Shown here in pieces: positions 23,722 through 33,000 of a stretch of 64,000 nt of DNA. The notes beneath the pieces were generated by a model. That model was not told where the DNA came from and searched no databases. It saw nothing but the letters and a program-made list of their open reading frames with translations. Each line of letters starts with the position of its first letter. Positions within the stretch are counted from its first letter, which is position 1. This stretch comes from Amycolatopsis pithecellobii (GTDB lineage: Bacteria; Actinomycetota; Actinomycetes; Mycobacteriales; Pseudonocardiaceae), in assembly GCF_009707865.1 (NCBI RefSeq), contig NZ_WMBA01000008.1:108674-172673 (forward strand). Direction: 5' to 3'. The position numbers and the translations under genes are program-made.

Positions 23722-24144
23722 ATGGAACCTGTCACCGGAACCGCCCCGCGCGTGGTCAAGTCGGAGCAGGAATGGCGCGAGCAGCTGAATCCGCAGGAGT
23801 ACGCGGTACTGCGTGAGGCCGCCACCGAGCGCCCGTTCACCGGCGAGTACACCGACACCAAGACCGAGGGCGTGTACGAGTGCCGCGCCTGCGGTGCCGA
23901 ACTTTTCCGCAGCGACACCAAGTTCGAAAGCCACTGCGGCTGGCCGTCGTTCTTCGACCCGGCCGACACCGATGCCGTGGTGATCCGCGAGGACCGGTCC
24001 CTGGGCATGGTGCGCAAGGAAGTTCTGTGCGCGAACTGCCACAGCCACCTTGGCCACGTCTTCGAGGGCGAGGGTTACGCCACGCCGACCGACCTGCGCT
24101 ACTGCATCAACTCGATCTCGCTGCGCCTCAAGCCGCAGGAGTAG
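23722..24144 (+). CDS. msrB: Peptide-methionine (R)-S-oxide reductase
   Basis: 140 residues, full-length MsrB, which reduces the R form of methionine sulfoxide in proteins. Two zinc-binding pairs are present (CRAC and CANC). The catalytic cysteine lies in RYCINSISL, and a likely resolving cysteine in ESHCGWPSF. It is the first gene of the block that resembles the M. tuberculosis Rv2674-Rv2703 order, and it ends one base before the convergent vapC gene. Confidence 0.95.
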   Translation: MEPVTGTAPRVVKSEQEWREQLNPQEYAVLREAATERPFTGEYTDTKTEGVYECRACGAELFRSDTKFESHCGWPSFFDPADTDAVVIREDRSLGMVRKEVLCANCHSHLGHVFEGEGYATPTDLRYCINSISLRLKPQE

Positions 24145-24145
24145 C

Positions 24146-24544
24146 TCACACGACCTCGACCGCACATGGCAGGTCCGGTGCCTTGCTGAGCCGCACGTCC
24201 ACCGTGAGCAGGGGAAGCTCCAGCCGGGCCGCCAGCGCGACGTAAAGCGCGTCGTAGAAGCGCACGCGATCTCGCAATTCCCACGCGTCCCGGGCGAGTG
24301 CACCGACATGCGCATACCGTGCGTCGACGATGCTGTCGAGCGAGCGTAAGGCCGTTGCCGCGGTCTCCGCCCGCAGCTGACCGTGGAGCACCTTCCGCCG
24401 CAGCACGTCACCGACCTCGGCGTCCACCAGGTGCGGGGCATTCACCCCTACCGTGGCAAGCCTGCTCGCCAGCTCGGCACCCTCGCCGGTGCGCTCGCTG
24501 ACGGCTTTGATGATGGCGGACGCATCGACGACGAACTCGATCAC
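24146..24544 (-). CDS. vapC: PIN-domain toxin, VapC type
   Basis: 132 residues of the PIN ribonuclease fold. The acidic residues of the active site are visible as VVDASAII (first Asp), LVDAEV, YDALYVALA and TVDVRL. It follows the antitoxin gene with a GTGA overlap, the standard arrangement of type II vapBC loci. VapC toxins usually cut tRNA or rRNA; the target is unknown. This is the first of three PIN-toxin loci in the window. Confidence 0.85.
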   Translation of the reverse strand: MIEFVVDASAIIKAVSERTGEGAELASRLATVGVNAPHLVDAEVGDVLRRKVLHGQLRAETAATALRSLDSIVDARYAHVGALARDAWELRDRVRFYDALYVALAARLELPLLTVDVRLSKAPDLPCAVEVV

Positions 24545-24807
24545 CGCGGCGAGTCCTCCTCATCGGGCCACGGTCCTCGTACCGCACGCAGATCCTCGAG
24601 GATGCTCTCACGCGTCACACCGGTCCCGGTGTCCTTGGACAACATCTCTCGCACGGTATCGAGCGCGGCCTTCTTGCGCGCCCGCTGGGCGATTACGGTC
24701 GTCTGCTCCCGCATGTAGGCCTGCAGCGACTTCCCTTCTGCCTTTGCGGCATCACGAATAGCCTCGTATGCCTCAATCGGAACGTCACGGATCTGAATCG
24801 TCGCCAT
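24541..24807 (-). CDS. vapB: Antitoxin of vapBC pair (ribbon-helix-helix)
   Basis: 88 residues. MATIQIRDVPIEAYEAIRDA with SLQAYMREQ is the FitA/VapB-like ribbon-helix-helix DNA-binding domain; the acidic C-terminus (EDLRAVRGPWPDEED) should wrap the toxin. The ATG is at 24807. A TATGCT box ten bases upstream and a 10-base inverted repeat at 24824-24848 suggest a near-leaderless, autorepressed promoter. Confidence 0.83.
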   Translation of the reverse strand: MATIQIRDVPIEAYEAIRDAAKAEGKSLQAYMREQTTVIAQRARKKAALDTVREMLSKDTGTGVTRESILEDLRAVRGPWPDEEDSPR

Positions 24808-24823
24808 GACTCCAGCATAACAG

Positions 24824-24848
24824 CAGTAGCGCTAAAACAGCGCTACTG
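24824..24848. promoter_or_regulatory. Perfect inverted repeat upstream of vapBC
   Basis: Arms CAGTAGCGCT and AGCGCTACTG are separated by AAAAC. It lies 17 bases upstream of vapB and 17 bases after the hemQ stop. The position fits a VapB operator overlapping the -35 region; a terminator for the heme genes is the alternative, but no T-run follows. Confidence 0.55.
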
Positions 24849-24864
24849 GACGCGGCTGGTCGCG

Positions 24865-25557
24865 CTACGGCAGAGCGGCGATCAGCTCGGCGGGCGGCAC
24901 CCGGGTACCGGTGTAGAACGGGACCTCCTCGCGCACGTGCCGCCGCGTGTCGCTGCCGCGCAGGTGCCGCATCAGGTCCACGATCCGGTGCAGCTCGTCC
25001 GCCTCGAAGGCGAGGATCCACTCGTAATCCCCGAGCGCGAACGAAGCCACGGTGTTGGCCCGCACGTCGGGGTAGTCACGGGCCATCTTGCCGTGCTCGG
25101 CCAGCATCCGGCGCCGCTCTTCGTCGGGCAGCAGGTACCACTCGTACGACCGCACGAACGGGTACACGCAGACGTACTTGTGCGCGTCTTCCCCGGCGAG
25201 GAACGCCGGCACGTGGCTCTTGTTGAACTCCGCGGGCCGATGCAGCGCGAACTGGCTCCACACCGGGGTCGACACCCGGCCCAGCGGGGTCCGGCGGAAC
25301 CCGGTGTAGGCGGCCTGCACCTGCTCGGCTTCCTGGGCGTGCCACCAGATCATGAAGTCCGCGTCCGCCCGCAGCGCCGACACGTCGTACACCCCGCGCA
25401 CCACGATTCCCTTGTCCGGCAAGGCATCCAGGTACTCGGTGGTCTCGCGCGCCGCTTCGCCGCGGTCCTCGGGAAGCCGGCCCGGCTCGACGCGGAACAC
25501 CGACCACGCGGTGTAGCGAATGGTGTCGTTCAGCTCGTTGTAGTTCAGGCGCGCCAT
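24865..25557 (-). CDS. hemQ: Coproheme decarboxylase (hydrogen-peroxide-dependent heme synthase)
   Basis: 230 residues of the chlorite-dismutase-like HemQ/ChdC family, which oxidatively decarboxylates two propionates of iron-coproporphyrin III to yield heme b. [38 protein letters not shown] and [12 protein letters not shown] (probable region of the proximal heme histidine) are characteristic. ATG at 25557 is chosen over an upstream extension that lacks family sequence. It lies 4 bases after the hemY stop, in an apparent hemE-hemY-hemQ operon for the coproporphyrin-dependent route of Gram-positive bacteria. Confidence 0.93.
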   Translation of the reverse strand: MARLNYNELNDTIRYTAWSVFRVEPGRLPEDRGEAARETTEYLDALPDKGIVVRGVYDVSALRADADFMIWWHAQEAEQVQAAYTGFRRTPLGRVSTPVWSQFALHRPAEFNKSHVPAFLAGEDAHKYVCVYPFVRSYEWYLLPDEERRRMLAEHGKMARDYPDVRANTVASFALGDYEWILAFEADELHRIVDLMRHLRGSDTRRHVREEVPFYTGTRVPPAELIAALP

Positions 25558-25561
25558 GACT

Positions 25562-26935
25562 TCATTTTGGCACTCCCGCGCCCCGGGCGACCGTGGAGGT
25601 GACCCGTTTCGCGGCCGCGCCCGCGGTCGCGATGCAAGCCGGGATGCCGACACCGTGCAGCGCCGCTCCGGCGACGGCCAGCCCCGGGACGTCGGCCACC
25701 GCCCGTTCGACGCGTGCCACGACGGCGAGATGCCCGACGCCGTACTGCGGCAGCCCTCCGCCCCAGCGCATCACGTGCGTGTCGAGCGGCTCCGCGGTCA
25801 CCCCGGTGAGCTCGGCGAGATCGGCACGTACCAGCTTGACCAGTTCTTCGTCGTCCGCGCGGAGAGCGCCGGGTTCGCCGAACCGGCCGACCGAACCACG
25901 CACGAGCAGCGGGCCATCGCCCAGGTGCGCCCATTTGCGGCTGGAGAACGTGAACGCCTTCGCCGCCAAGCCTTCGTGGACCCCGATGAGCACGCCGGAC
26001 GTGTCGGGCACCGCGGCGTCCGGAGGCAGCGCGAACGCGACGACAGCCATCGACGCGACCTCAACCTCACTGAGCGCCGCCGACGCGGTGGGCGCGACGT
26101 CGGTGAGCAGCCGCCGCGCCGCCGGAGCCGGGACGGCAAGCAGCACCGCGTCCACATCCACGGCCTCGCCGGGCAGTTCCAGCCGGAGTCCGGACGGCAA
26201 CCGGGTCAGCCCGCGCACCAGCGTGTTCAGCCGCACCTGCGGCTTCGCCAGCTCGACGAGTCGCTCGACGAGTGTGCCCAGCCCCCCGACGAGCGTGCCG
26301 AACACGGGCGCCCCGCTGCCCGAGGCGGTAACGAGCGAGGCGGCGGCCTCCGTCAGCGACCGGGCGCCCTTGTCGAGCGCGGCGGCCAGCGCGGGCATCG
26401 TCGCACGCAAACCCAACCCGTCGGCACCACCGGCGTACACGCCGCCGAGCAGCGGATCGACCAGCCGGTCCACCAGCTCGTCCCCGAACCGGCCACGCAG
26501 CAGCTCGCCGAGCGCCACATCGTCGTCGAGCCGGACCGGCGGCAGTTCCGGCTCGGCCGCGACCCGCCGGCGCCCGTCCGCGGACAGCACCCCGGCGACG
26601 GCTTCGACCGAACCCGGCACGCCCATCACGGTGCTGGCGGGCATGGCGACCTGACTCCCGCCGGCGCGGATCGCGGAGCGGGCCTTCGTCGGGTGCGTGA
26701 TCCTGTCCCCGAGCCCGGCTTCCTCAGCCAGGGCAAGCGCTTCCGGCCTGCGGGCGAGGAACGCCTCGGCGCCCACGTCGTAGCGCTGCCCGGCCAGCTC
26801 GATCGTGCGCAGCTTGCCGCCGAGGCGATCCGCGGACTCGAAGACGGTGATCGTCGCGTCGTCACCGAGCGAGGTGCGCAGCCGGTACGCGGCGGTCACC
26901 CCGGAGATGCCGCCACCGACCACCGCGACGTGCAT
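25562..26935 (-). CDS. hemY: Coproporphyrinogen III oxidase (HemY/CgoX flavoprotein)
   Basis: 457 residues of the FAD-dependent porphyrinogen oxidase family. The N-terminal dinucleotide fold is [17 protein letters not shown] with the second glycine pair DRLGGKLRT; the C-terminal FAD segment is [19 protein letters not shown]. In actinobacteria this enzyme oxidises coproporphyrinogen III to coproporphyrin III, matching the HemQ gene next to it. ATG at 26935 overlaps the hemE stop by one base. Confidence 0.93.
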   Translation of the reverse strand: MHVAVVGGGISGVTAAYRLRTSLGDDATITVFESADRLGGKLRTIELAGQRYDVGAEAFLARRPEALALAEEAGLGDRITHPTKARSAIRAGGSQVAMPASTVMGVPGSVEAVAGVLSADGRRRVAAEPELPPVRLDDDVALGELLRGRFGDELVDRLVDPLLGGVYAGGADGLGLRATMPALAAALDKGARSLTEAAASLVTASGSGAPVFGTLVGGLGTLVERLVELAKPQVRLNTLVRGLTRLPSGLRLELPGEAVDVDAVLLAVPAPAARRLLTDVAPTASAALSEVEVASMAVVAFALPPDAAVPDTSGVLIGVHEGLAAKAFTFSSRKWAHLGDGPLLVRGSVGRFGEPGALRADDEELVKLVRADLAELTGVTAEPLDTHVMRWGGGLPQYGVGHLAVVARVERAVADVPGLAVAGAALHGVGIPACIATAGAAAKRVTSTVARGAGVPK

Positions 26936-28017
26936 CACGGCTCCAGCTCGTGCACCAGCTCGACGACCCTGGTGAGGACTTCGGGATCCGTGCCGGGCAG
27001 CACGCCGTGCCCCAGGTTGAAGATGTGACCCGCTGCGGCACGGCCCTCCGCGACGACCCGGCGGACCTCCGCCTCGATCACCGGCCACGACGCGCCGAGC
27101 AGCGCCGGGTCGAGGTTGCCCTGGACGGCGGGCGCGGGCGAGCCGTCGGCGGTCAGCCGCCGCACTGCCTCGTCCAGCGGGATCCGCCAGTCCACCCCGA
27201 CGACGTCCGCGCCGGCCTCGCGCATCGCGGTGAGCAGCTCACCGGTCCCGACACCGAAGTGGATCCGCGGTACGTCGTAGTCCGCCAGCCCGCCCAAAAC
27301 CTTGGCCGAATGCGGCAGCACGAACTCGCGGTACTCGCGCAACGACAGCGCGCCCGCCCACGAGTCGAACAGCTGCACCGCGTCCGCACCGGCGTCCAGT
27401 TGCGCGCGCAGGAACGTCAGCGCCACGTCGGCCAGCCGTCCGGCGAGGGTGTGCCACAGCCGCGGGTCCGAGCGCATCAGCGCCTTGGTGTGCTCGTACG
27501 TGCGGCTCGGGCCACCTTCGATGAGGTAGGACGCGAGCGTGAACGGCGCGCCGGCGAACCCGATCAGAGGGGTGGTCCCCAGCCGCTCCACCAGCAATCC
27601 GACGCCCTCGGCCACCGCGGTGACCTGCCGCGGTTCGAGCACGGGCAGGGCCGCGACCGCGTCCGCGGTGCGAATGGGCGCCGCGACGACCGGCCCGGTG
27701 CCCGGCACGATGTCGATGTCGACACCGGCGGCGAACAGCGGCACCACGATGTCGCTGTACAGGATCGCCGCGTCCACCCCGTGCCGCCGGACGGGCTGCA
27801 GGGTGATCTCCGCCAGCATCTCCGGGTCGAAGCAGGACTTGAGCATGGGCACGCCCTCGCGCAGCGCGCGATATTCGGGCAGGGACCGGCCCGCCTGGCG
27901 CATGAACCACACCGGGACCCGCGGCGGCTGCCCGCCGCGGGCGGCGACCAGCAGGGGTGCGGCGGACAGGTCACGCTGCGCCGGGCGCGAGGGGGCAGAA
28001 GTAGACATCGGTTTCAT
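26935..28017 (-). CDS. hemE: Uroporphyrinogen decarboxylase
   Basis: 360 residues, full length. The signatures [16 protein letters not shown] near the N-terminus and [18 protein letters not shown] in the middle are those of HemE, which removes four acetate carboxyls of uroporphyrinogen III. It is the first gene of the hemE-hemY-hemQ operon. ATG at 28017 or the in-frame ATG at 28008 may be used; neither has a clear ribosome site. It diverges from the DUF3000 gene, with both promoters within 77 bases. Confidence 0.95.
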   Translation of the reverse strand: MKPMSTSAPSRPAQRDLSAAPLLVAARGGQPPRVPVWFMRQAGRSLPEYRALREGVPMLKSCFDPEMLAEITLQPVRRHGVDAAILYSDIVVPLFAAGVDIDIVPGTGPVVAAPIRTADAVAALPVLEPRQVTAVAEGVGLLVERLGTTPLIGFAGAPFTLASYLIEGGPSRTYEHTKALMRSDPRLWHTLAGRLADVALTFLRAQLDAGADAVQLFDSWAGALSLREYREFVLPHSAKVLGGLADYDVPRIHFGVGTGELLTAMREAGADVVGVDWRIPLDEAVRRLTADGSPAPAVQGNLDPALLGASWPVIEAEVRRVVAEGRAAAGHIFNLGHGVLPGTDPEVLTRVVELVHELEP

Positions 28018-28094
28018 CGTGCCACGCGCCCCGGCGGCGCTTTCTCTCGGCGCGTCTACGCCTTCGGCCCCGCGATCCGTCCTAAAGTCGGCCA

Positions 28095-28658
28095 GTGACC
28101 GCGATGACGCAAGCGCCCGAGGAGTTCCGTGTAGCCGTCGCGGCGTTGCAGGCCCTCCGGCCCCGGCCGGAGATGACCCTGGAAACCGTGCGGGCCCCCC
28201 AGCGGCTGGCTCCGTGGGCGCACGCGCTCAGCTGTGAGACCACCGGCCCCGCCGACGTGCTCGCCACCGGCAGACTCGTGCTGCTGCACGATCCGGAGGG
28301 GCAGCCGGCCTGGCATGGCACGCTGCGACTGGTGGTCTACGTCCGGGCCGAGCTGGACCGTGAGCTGGCCACCGACCCCTTCCTGCCCACCGTCGGCTGG
28401 TCATGGCTGACCGACGCGCTGGAACATTCGGGCGCGGCGTTCACGGCGCTCGGCGGGACCGTCACCGAGACTTCCTCGGCTCGCTTCGGCGAGATCTCCG
28501 GACCCGCGCGGACCGACGATCTCGAACTGCGGGCATCGTGGACGCCGCTCGACGGCGGGCTCGGCGGTCACGGTGAGGCGTTCCTGCAACTCATGTCCAG
28601 CGTGGCCGGGCTCCCCCCGGTCGGCGTGACGTTCTTCGGGCACCGCCAGAGCTCTTAG
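28095..28658 (+). CDS. DUF3000 family protein
   Basis: 187 residues of an actinobacteria-specific family of unknown function (Rv2680-like, from memory of the mycobacterial gene order). [20 protein letters not shown] and [15 protein letters not shown] are recognisable. No membrane segment or catalytic motif is evident. GTG at 28095. It is divergent from hemE and upstream of the regulator and RNase D genes, as in related genomes. Confidence 0.8.
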   Translation: MTAMTQAPEEFRVAVAALQALRPRPEMTLETVRAPQRLAPWAHALSCETTGPADVLATGRLVLLHDPEGQPAWHGTLRLVVYVRAELDRELATDPFLPTVGWSWLTDALEHSGAAFTALGGTVTETSSARFGEISGPARTDDLELRASWTPLDGGLGGHGEAFLQLMSSVAGLPPVGVTFFGHRQSS

Positions 28659-29072
28659 CCCATTCGGGTGGCCACTCTTTCGGGGCAATCTTCCCAGATT
28701 GTCCGGTCTTCCTCTTGCGTTAGTGCGAACTGATGAATGCCCTCCCATGGCTGGACTGGCGGCAGTTAGATTGACGCTCAGGCAGATGCACAGCCCGTAT
28801 GCACGAGCATCCGATGGACCACGATCTGTGCTTCATCGTGTTCGCTCCGCGAATCGTTAGCCGCATGCGGCACATTAACCCGTTCGTGTTACAAAAACAC
28901 CGGTTAGTAACTACTCGATCGGGATAGATACCCGTTCGATCCCCCCGCGAACGCCCGGAGGCGGCTAGAGTGCCTCTTCGACGACACCACTTTCGGTCTA
29001 GCTGGCGCGGCTAATTGGCCGAAAGTCCCGGTGCCGGTCGGGGGGCACGACCGACTCCAGGGAGGTAGTGAC
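28659..29072 (+). promoter_or_regulatory. 414-base non-coding region with several dyads, promoter and structured leader of the LuxR-type regulator
   Basis: I see no gene here. Notable elements are a perfect 12-base palindrome GCCGCATGCGGC (28860-28871), a GTTAC...GTAAC dyad near 28888-28912, the pair GATCGGG/CCCGttCGATC near 28918-28941, a possible -10 TAGAGT (28966-28971), and a hairpin with 8-base arms ACTTTCGG (28989-28996) and CCGAAAGT (29019-29026). Within that hairpin a second TAGC/GCTA pair lies near 28999-29014. A GGAGG ribosome site (29061-29065) follows. The layout looks like a regulated promoter plus a folded 5' leader. Confidence 0.5.
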
Positions 29073-29789
29073 GTGGCTGCCGTCGGCTTATCTCAGGCCG
29101 TCAGATCCACGCCAGCCGGTGCATTGCCGGCGAGCATGGTTCCGCACCCGCGGGAAGAGCTGTTTTCCGTGCTGGTGGTCGATGACCACCCGTTACTGAG
29201 GGAGGCTATTGCCGCACGACTCGCTCAAATGGGAGCGGGCACCGTACACGAGGCTGCCACGGTAGCCGAGGCGAGAGCGCGGGCCACCGCGACAGGTCCC
29301 TGTGACCTGGCGATCCTCGACCTCGGCTTGCCCGACGGTTCGGGCATCGAACTCGTCACGGAGCTTCGCAACCACGGCTGGCCCCGCATTGTGGTGCTGG
29401 CGTCTTCGGACGACCCGTACGCCGTCCGCTCGGCTTTCCAGGCCGGCGCGCAGGCGTACCTGCTCAAGTCGGCGTCGCCCATGGTGGTGACCGACGGGGT
29501 GCGGCGGGTCCTCGAAGGCGGCGTGTACGCCGATCCCAGCGTGGCTCCGGTCCTGGCGACCGGCACGCGGGTCCCGGGCACGGACAACACCCCGCGGGAG
29601 CTGTCCGCACGTGAGGTGGAGGTTCTCCAGCTCGTGGCGGACGGTCAGTCCAACAAGGAGATCGGCGAGGAGCTCAGCCTCTCCGCACTCACCGTCAAAT
29701 CGCACCTGTCCCGGATCGGGCGCAAGCTCGGCACCGGCGACAGGGCGCAGATGGTGGCGCTGGCGATGCGCGCGGGCGTCATCCGCTGA
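29073..29789 (+). CDS. Orphan NarL/LuxR-family response regulator
   Basis: 238 residues. After a 30-residue leader comes a receiver domain (VLVVDDHPLLREA, phospho-acceptor Asp83 in AILDLGLPDG, KSASP as the conserved Lys). A LuxR-type helix-turn-helix follows (ELSAREVEVLQLVADGQSNK, LTVKSHLSRIGRKLG). GTG at 29073 has GGAGG seven bases upstream. No histidine kinase is adjacent; it precedes RNase D. Its long structured upstream region suggests strong control of its own expression. Confidence 0.88.
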   Translation: MAAVGLSQAVRSTPAGALPASMVPHPREELFSVLVVDDHPLLREAIAARLAQMGAGTVHEAATVAEARARATATGPCDLAILDLGLPDGSGIELVTELRNHGWPRIVVLASSDDPYAVRSAFQAGAQAYLLKSASPMVVTDGVRRVLEGGVYADPSVAPVLATGTRVPGTDNTPRELSAREVEVLQLVADGQSNKEIGEELSLSALTVKSHLSRIGRKLGTGDRAQMVALAMRAGVIR

Positions 29790-29857
29790 CCGACGCGGAA
29801 AGCTCTGCGGGACGGGCGCACCAGGCACGGTCCGCTCGTCCCGTAGGGTTGAAAATC

Positions 29858-31096
29858 GTGGAAACCGCAGATCACGGCCCAGAGGTTCCTGAACCGATCC
29901 TGTTGCAGGAGCCGGCCGAGGGAACCCCTCCCGTGATCTCCGACCCCGCTGAGCTCATCCTGGCGTGCGAGAAGCTCGCTGAGGGGACGGGGGCGATCGC
30001 GGTCGACACGGAACGTGCCTCCGGCTACCGGTACTGGCCGAGGGCGTACCTGGTCCAGCTGCGGCGTGAAGGTGCCGGCACCCTGCTCGTCGATCCGATC
30101 GCACTGGACGGCGAACTCGGCCCGCTCCGGGAAGCGATCAACGGCGAAGAGTGGGTATTGCACGCCGCCTCGCAGGATCTGCCTTGTCTGGCTGAACTCG
30201 AGCTGCACCCGGTAAGCCTGTTCGACACCGAATTGGCGGGCCGGCTGGCCGGGTACGAGCGAGTCGCATTGGGCACGCTCGTCGAGCGGCTGCTGGGCTA
30301 TCGCCTCGAAAAGGGGCACAGTGCCGCCGATTGGTCGAAGCGGCCGTTGCCGGTCGACTGGCTGAACTACGCGGCGCTGGACGTCGAACTACTTGTGCCG
30401 CTGCGCGAGAAACTCGAAGCCGACCTGGCTGCACAGGGCAAGCTCGAATGGGCGCGCCAGGAGTTCGAAGCCGTGCGGATGGCGCCTTTGCCCGCGCCGC
30501 GCACTGAACCGTGGCGGCGGACATCGGGCATCCACAAGGTGCGCAGCGCACGGGGGCTCGCCGCCGTGCGGGCGCTGTGGGAGGCGCGCGACGAGCTGGC
30601 CCGCAAGCGCGACCGGGCACCGAGCCGGGTGCTGCCGGACAGCGCGATCATCAACGCCGTACTCGCCGAGCCGAACAACGTGGCGGAACTGCAGGCGCTA
30701 CCGGTATTCGGCGGCCGGGTGCAGCGGCGGTACACGGCGAGCTGGTTCCGGCATCTGGAGGCGGCGCGGGCGCTGCCCCGCGAGGAACTGCCGAACCCGG
30801 CGCAGGCGAACGACGGCCCCCCGGCGGCGAACCGCTGGGCCGACAAGGATCCGGACGCCGCCGCCCGGCTGGCCGCGGCGCGGACGGCGCTGAACCGGAT
30901 CGCCGAGCATCACCAGTTGCCGGTGGAAAACCTGCTGTTGCCGGACCTGTTGCGCCGCACGTGCTGGCGCCCACCCACGGACACTTCGCGCGAGGGCGTC
31001 GAGGAAGTGCTGCGTGCCGGCGGGGCGCGGCCATGGCAGATCCAGCTCACCGCGGGAGACCTTTCGACCGCACTGCAGGCGACCGCGCGCAAGTAG
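29858..31096 (+). CDS. rnd: Ribonuclease D-like 3'-5' exonuclease with HRDC domain
   Basis: 412 residues. The DEDD exonuclease motifs are AIAVDTERA (Exo I), VLHAASQDLPCL (Exo II) and NYAALDVELLVPL (Exo III with Tyr and Asp). Residues about 215-300 form an HRDC domain (GLAAVRALWEARDELARKRD, VLPDSAII). The family trims tRNA and stable RNA 3' ends. GTG at 29858 (or TTG 29849) are the candidate starts. The gene is conserved in this position near dxs in actinobacteria. Confidence 0.9.
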   Translation: METADHGPEVPEPILLQEPAEGTPPVISDPAELILACEKLAEGTGAIAVDTERASGYRYWPRAYLVQLRREGAGTLLVDPIALDGELGPLREAINGEEWVLHAASQDLPCLAELELHPVSLFDTELAGRLAGYERVALGTLVERLLGYRLEKGHSAADWSKRPLPVDWLNYAALDVELLVPLREKLEADLAAQGKLEWARQEFEAVRMAPLPAPRTEPWRRTSGIHKVRSARGLAAVRALWEARDELARKRDRAPSRVLPDSAIINAVLAEPNNVAELQALPVFGGRVQRRYTASWFRHLEAARALPREELPNPAQANDGPPAANRWADKDPDAAARLAAARTALNRIAEHHQLPVENLLLPDLLRRTCWRPPTDTSREGVEEVLRAGGARPWQIQLTAGDLSTALQATARK

Positions 31097-31134
31097 CGCT
31101 GTCACATCCGGCGGTGTCGCGGGGTCGACGATGC

Positions 31135-31656
31135 ATGACCGACAACGAAGCTGTACTGATCCGCGGGACCAAGGCCGAACGCCTTGGCGCGGCGCCCAAT
31201 GAGACCTGGCTGCTCGCCGATGCGGAGCACACCGGCGATGTGATGACCGTGGTCCGGACCACCCTGGGGCCGGGCGTGGATGGCCCGCCGCCGCACTACC
31301 ACCGGAAATCCCCGGAAATGTTCTACCTCCTCGACGGCGCGCTGCGGGTGCTCACCGGCGACGATGTCGTGACCGTCGAGAAGGGTGACTACCTGTTGAT
31401 CCCGCCGCTGATGCCCCATGCGTGGGCAGCGTTGCGGGACACCGGCGCGGACGTGCTGATCGTGAAGGCGCCGGGTACCAACCGGTTCGACTATTTCCGG
31501 CTCGGCGATCGCATCCGGCGCGGGGTTGCCGAACCGCGCGAGATCGCCGAGACCGCCGGGCGGTTCGACAACACGTTCGTCGACAACGCGGCGTGGCGGC
31601 ACGAGCTGGCTACCAGGGAAGGCGAGCGAGGGCAGTACGTCCCGTTCGACCGATGA
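31135..31656 (+). CDS. Cupin-domain protein
   Basis: 173 residues. One cupin barrel is clear, with motif 1 as PPPHYHRKSPEMFYLLDGALRV (metal-type His-x-His and Glu) and motif 2 as PPLMPHAWAA. The C-terminal about 50 residues are outside the barrel. The substrate is not evident; members range from dioxygenases to small-molecule binders. ATG at 31135 overlaps an out-of-frame ATG at 31131. It lies 38 bases after rnd, and the fadA promoter region follows. Confidence 0.8.
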   Translation: MTDNEAVLIRGTKAERLGAAPNETWLLADAEHTGDVMTVVRTTLGPGVDGPPPHYHRKSPEMFYLLDGALRVLTGDDVVTVEKGDYLLIPPLMPHAWAALRDTGADVLIVKAPGTNRFDYFRLGDRIRRGVAEPREIAETAGRFDNTFVDNAAWRHELATREGERGQYVPFDR

Positions 31657-31702
31657 TCTGCCCTTGCGGCGGTGTGACCCACTCGACTGGGCCATGACCC
31701 TG

Positions 31703-31718
31703 GTTACCCACGGGTAAC
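31703..31718. promoter_or_regulatory. Palindromic operator candidate upstream of fadA-fadB
   Basis: A perfect palindrome GTTACCCACGGGTAAC (7-base arms, 2-base centre) lies 50 bases upstream of the thiolase start. Size and symmetry fit a TetR- or FadR-type repressor of fatty-acid degradation. No such regulator is adjacent. Confidence 0.6.
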
Positions 31719-31767
31719 AAGGGCTATGGTGCGGGGGTACAGCCGCTACTTCCTCAAGGAGCACACC

Positions 31768-33000
31768 GTGGCCGCAACACCCTTGGCGGCATCCCAGCCC
31801 CGTGCGGTACGCACCGTCGCGTTCGTCGACGGGGTGCGCACCCCCTTCGGCAAGGCGGGCGAGAAGGGCATCTACGCCAATACTCGCGCCGACGACCTCG
31901 TGGTCAAGGTGATCCGGGAGCTGCTGCGCCGGCATCCTGAGCTGCCGCCGGAGCGTGTGGACGACGTCGCGATCGCCGCCACCACCCAGATCGGCGACCA
32001 GGGCCTGACCATCGGCCGGACCGCCGCGCTGCTGGCCGGGCTGCCCAAGTCCGTGCCCGGTTTCGCGATCGACCGGATGTGCGCGGGCGCGATGACCGCG
32101 GTGACCTCCGTCGCCGGCGGGATCGGCTTCGGCGCGTACGACATCGCCATCGCGGGCGGGGTCGAGCACATGGGCCGCCATCCGATGGGCGAGGGCGTGG
32201 ACCCGAACCCGCGCATCATCGCGGACAAACTGGTCGACCCGACCGCGCTGGTGATGGGCCAGACCGCGGAGAACGTGCACGACCGGTTCCCCGAGATCAC
32301 CAAAGCCCGCGCCGACGCCTACGCCGCGCAGAGCCAGGAGCGCTATGCCGACGCGGTCAAGGCCGGGAAGATCGGTCCCGAGCTGGTGCCGGTCGCGATC
32401 CGGAATCCGGAGCTGGGCTGGGGACTGGCCACCGAGGACGAGCCGCCGCGCCCGGGTACGACCATCGAGCAGCTGGCGAACCTCAAGACGCCGTTCCGCC
32501 CGCACGGCCGGGTCACCGCCGGCAACGCCGCGGGCTTGAATGACGGCGCGACCGGCGCCCTTCTTGCGGACGAGGACACCGCACGTGAGCTCGGCCTGCC
32601 GGTCGGCATGCGGCTCGTGGGCTATTCGTTCGCCGGGGTCGAGCCGGAGGTGATGGGAATCGGCCCGGTGCCGGCCACGGAGAAACTGCTCGCCCGCACC
32701 GGACTGTCCATTTCGGACATCGGCCTGTTCGAGATCAACGAGGCGTTCGCCGTGCAGGTGCTGGCGTTCCTCGATCACTTCGGTCTCGAGCCGGACAGCG
32801 AGCGCGTCAATCCGTGGGGCGGCGCGATCGCCTGCGGGCACCCGCTGGCCTCCTCCGGCGTGCGGCTGATGACCCAGCTTTCGCGCCAGTTCTCCGAACA
32901 TCCCGAGGTCCGCTACGGCCTCACCACGATGTGCATCGGGATCGGCATGGGCGGTTCGGTGCTCTGGGAAAACCCTGCCTACAACGGGAGTGACAAGTGA
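31768..33000 (+). CDS. fadA: Acetyl-CoA C-acyltransferase (thiolase)
   Basis: 410 residues of the thiolase family, cleaving 3-ketoacyl-CoA in beta-oxidation. The acylated cysteine is in DRMCAGAMTAV, the NEAFA block is FEINEAFAVQVL, and the C-terminal catalytic Cys/His pair appears in GGAIACGHPLASSG and TTMCIGIGMGG. GTG at 31768 has AAGGAG six bases upstream. Its stop overlaps the fadB start as GTGA, so the two subunits of the trifunctional complex are coupled. Confidence 0.93.
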   Translation: MAATPLAASQPRAVRTVAFVDGVRTPFGKAGEKGIYANTRADDLVVKVIRELLRRHPELPPERVDDVAIAATTQIGDQGLTIGRTAALLAGLPKSVPGFAIDRMCAGAMTAVTSVAGGIGFGAYDIAIAGGVEHMGRHPMGEGVDPNPRIIADKLVDPTALVMGQTAENVHDRFPEITKARADAYAAQSQERYADAVKAGKIGPELVPVAIRNPELGWGLATEDEPPRPGTTIEQLANLKTPFRPHGRVTAGNAAGLNDGATGALLADEDTARELGLPVGMRLVGYSFAGVEPEVMGIGPVPATEKLLARTGLSISDIGLFEINEAFAVQVLAFLDHFGLEPDSERVNPWGGAIACGHPLASSGVRLMTQLSRQFSEHPEVRYGLTTMCIGIGMGGSVLWENPAYNGSDK

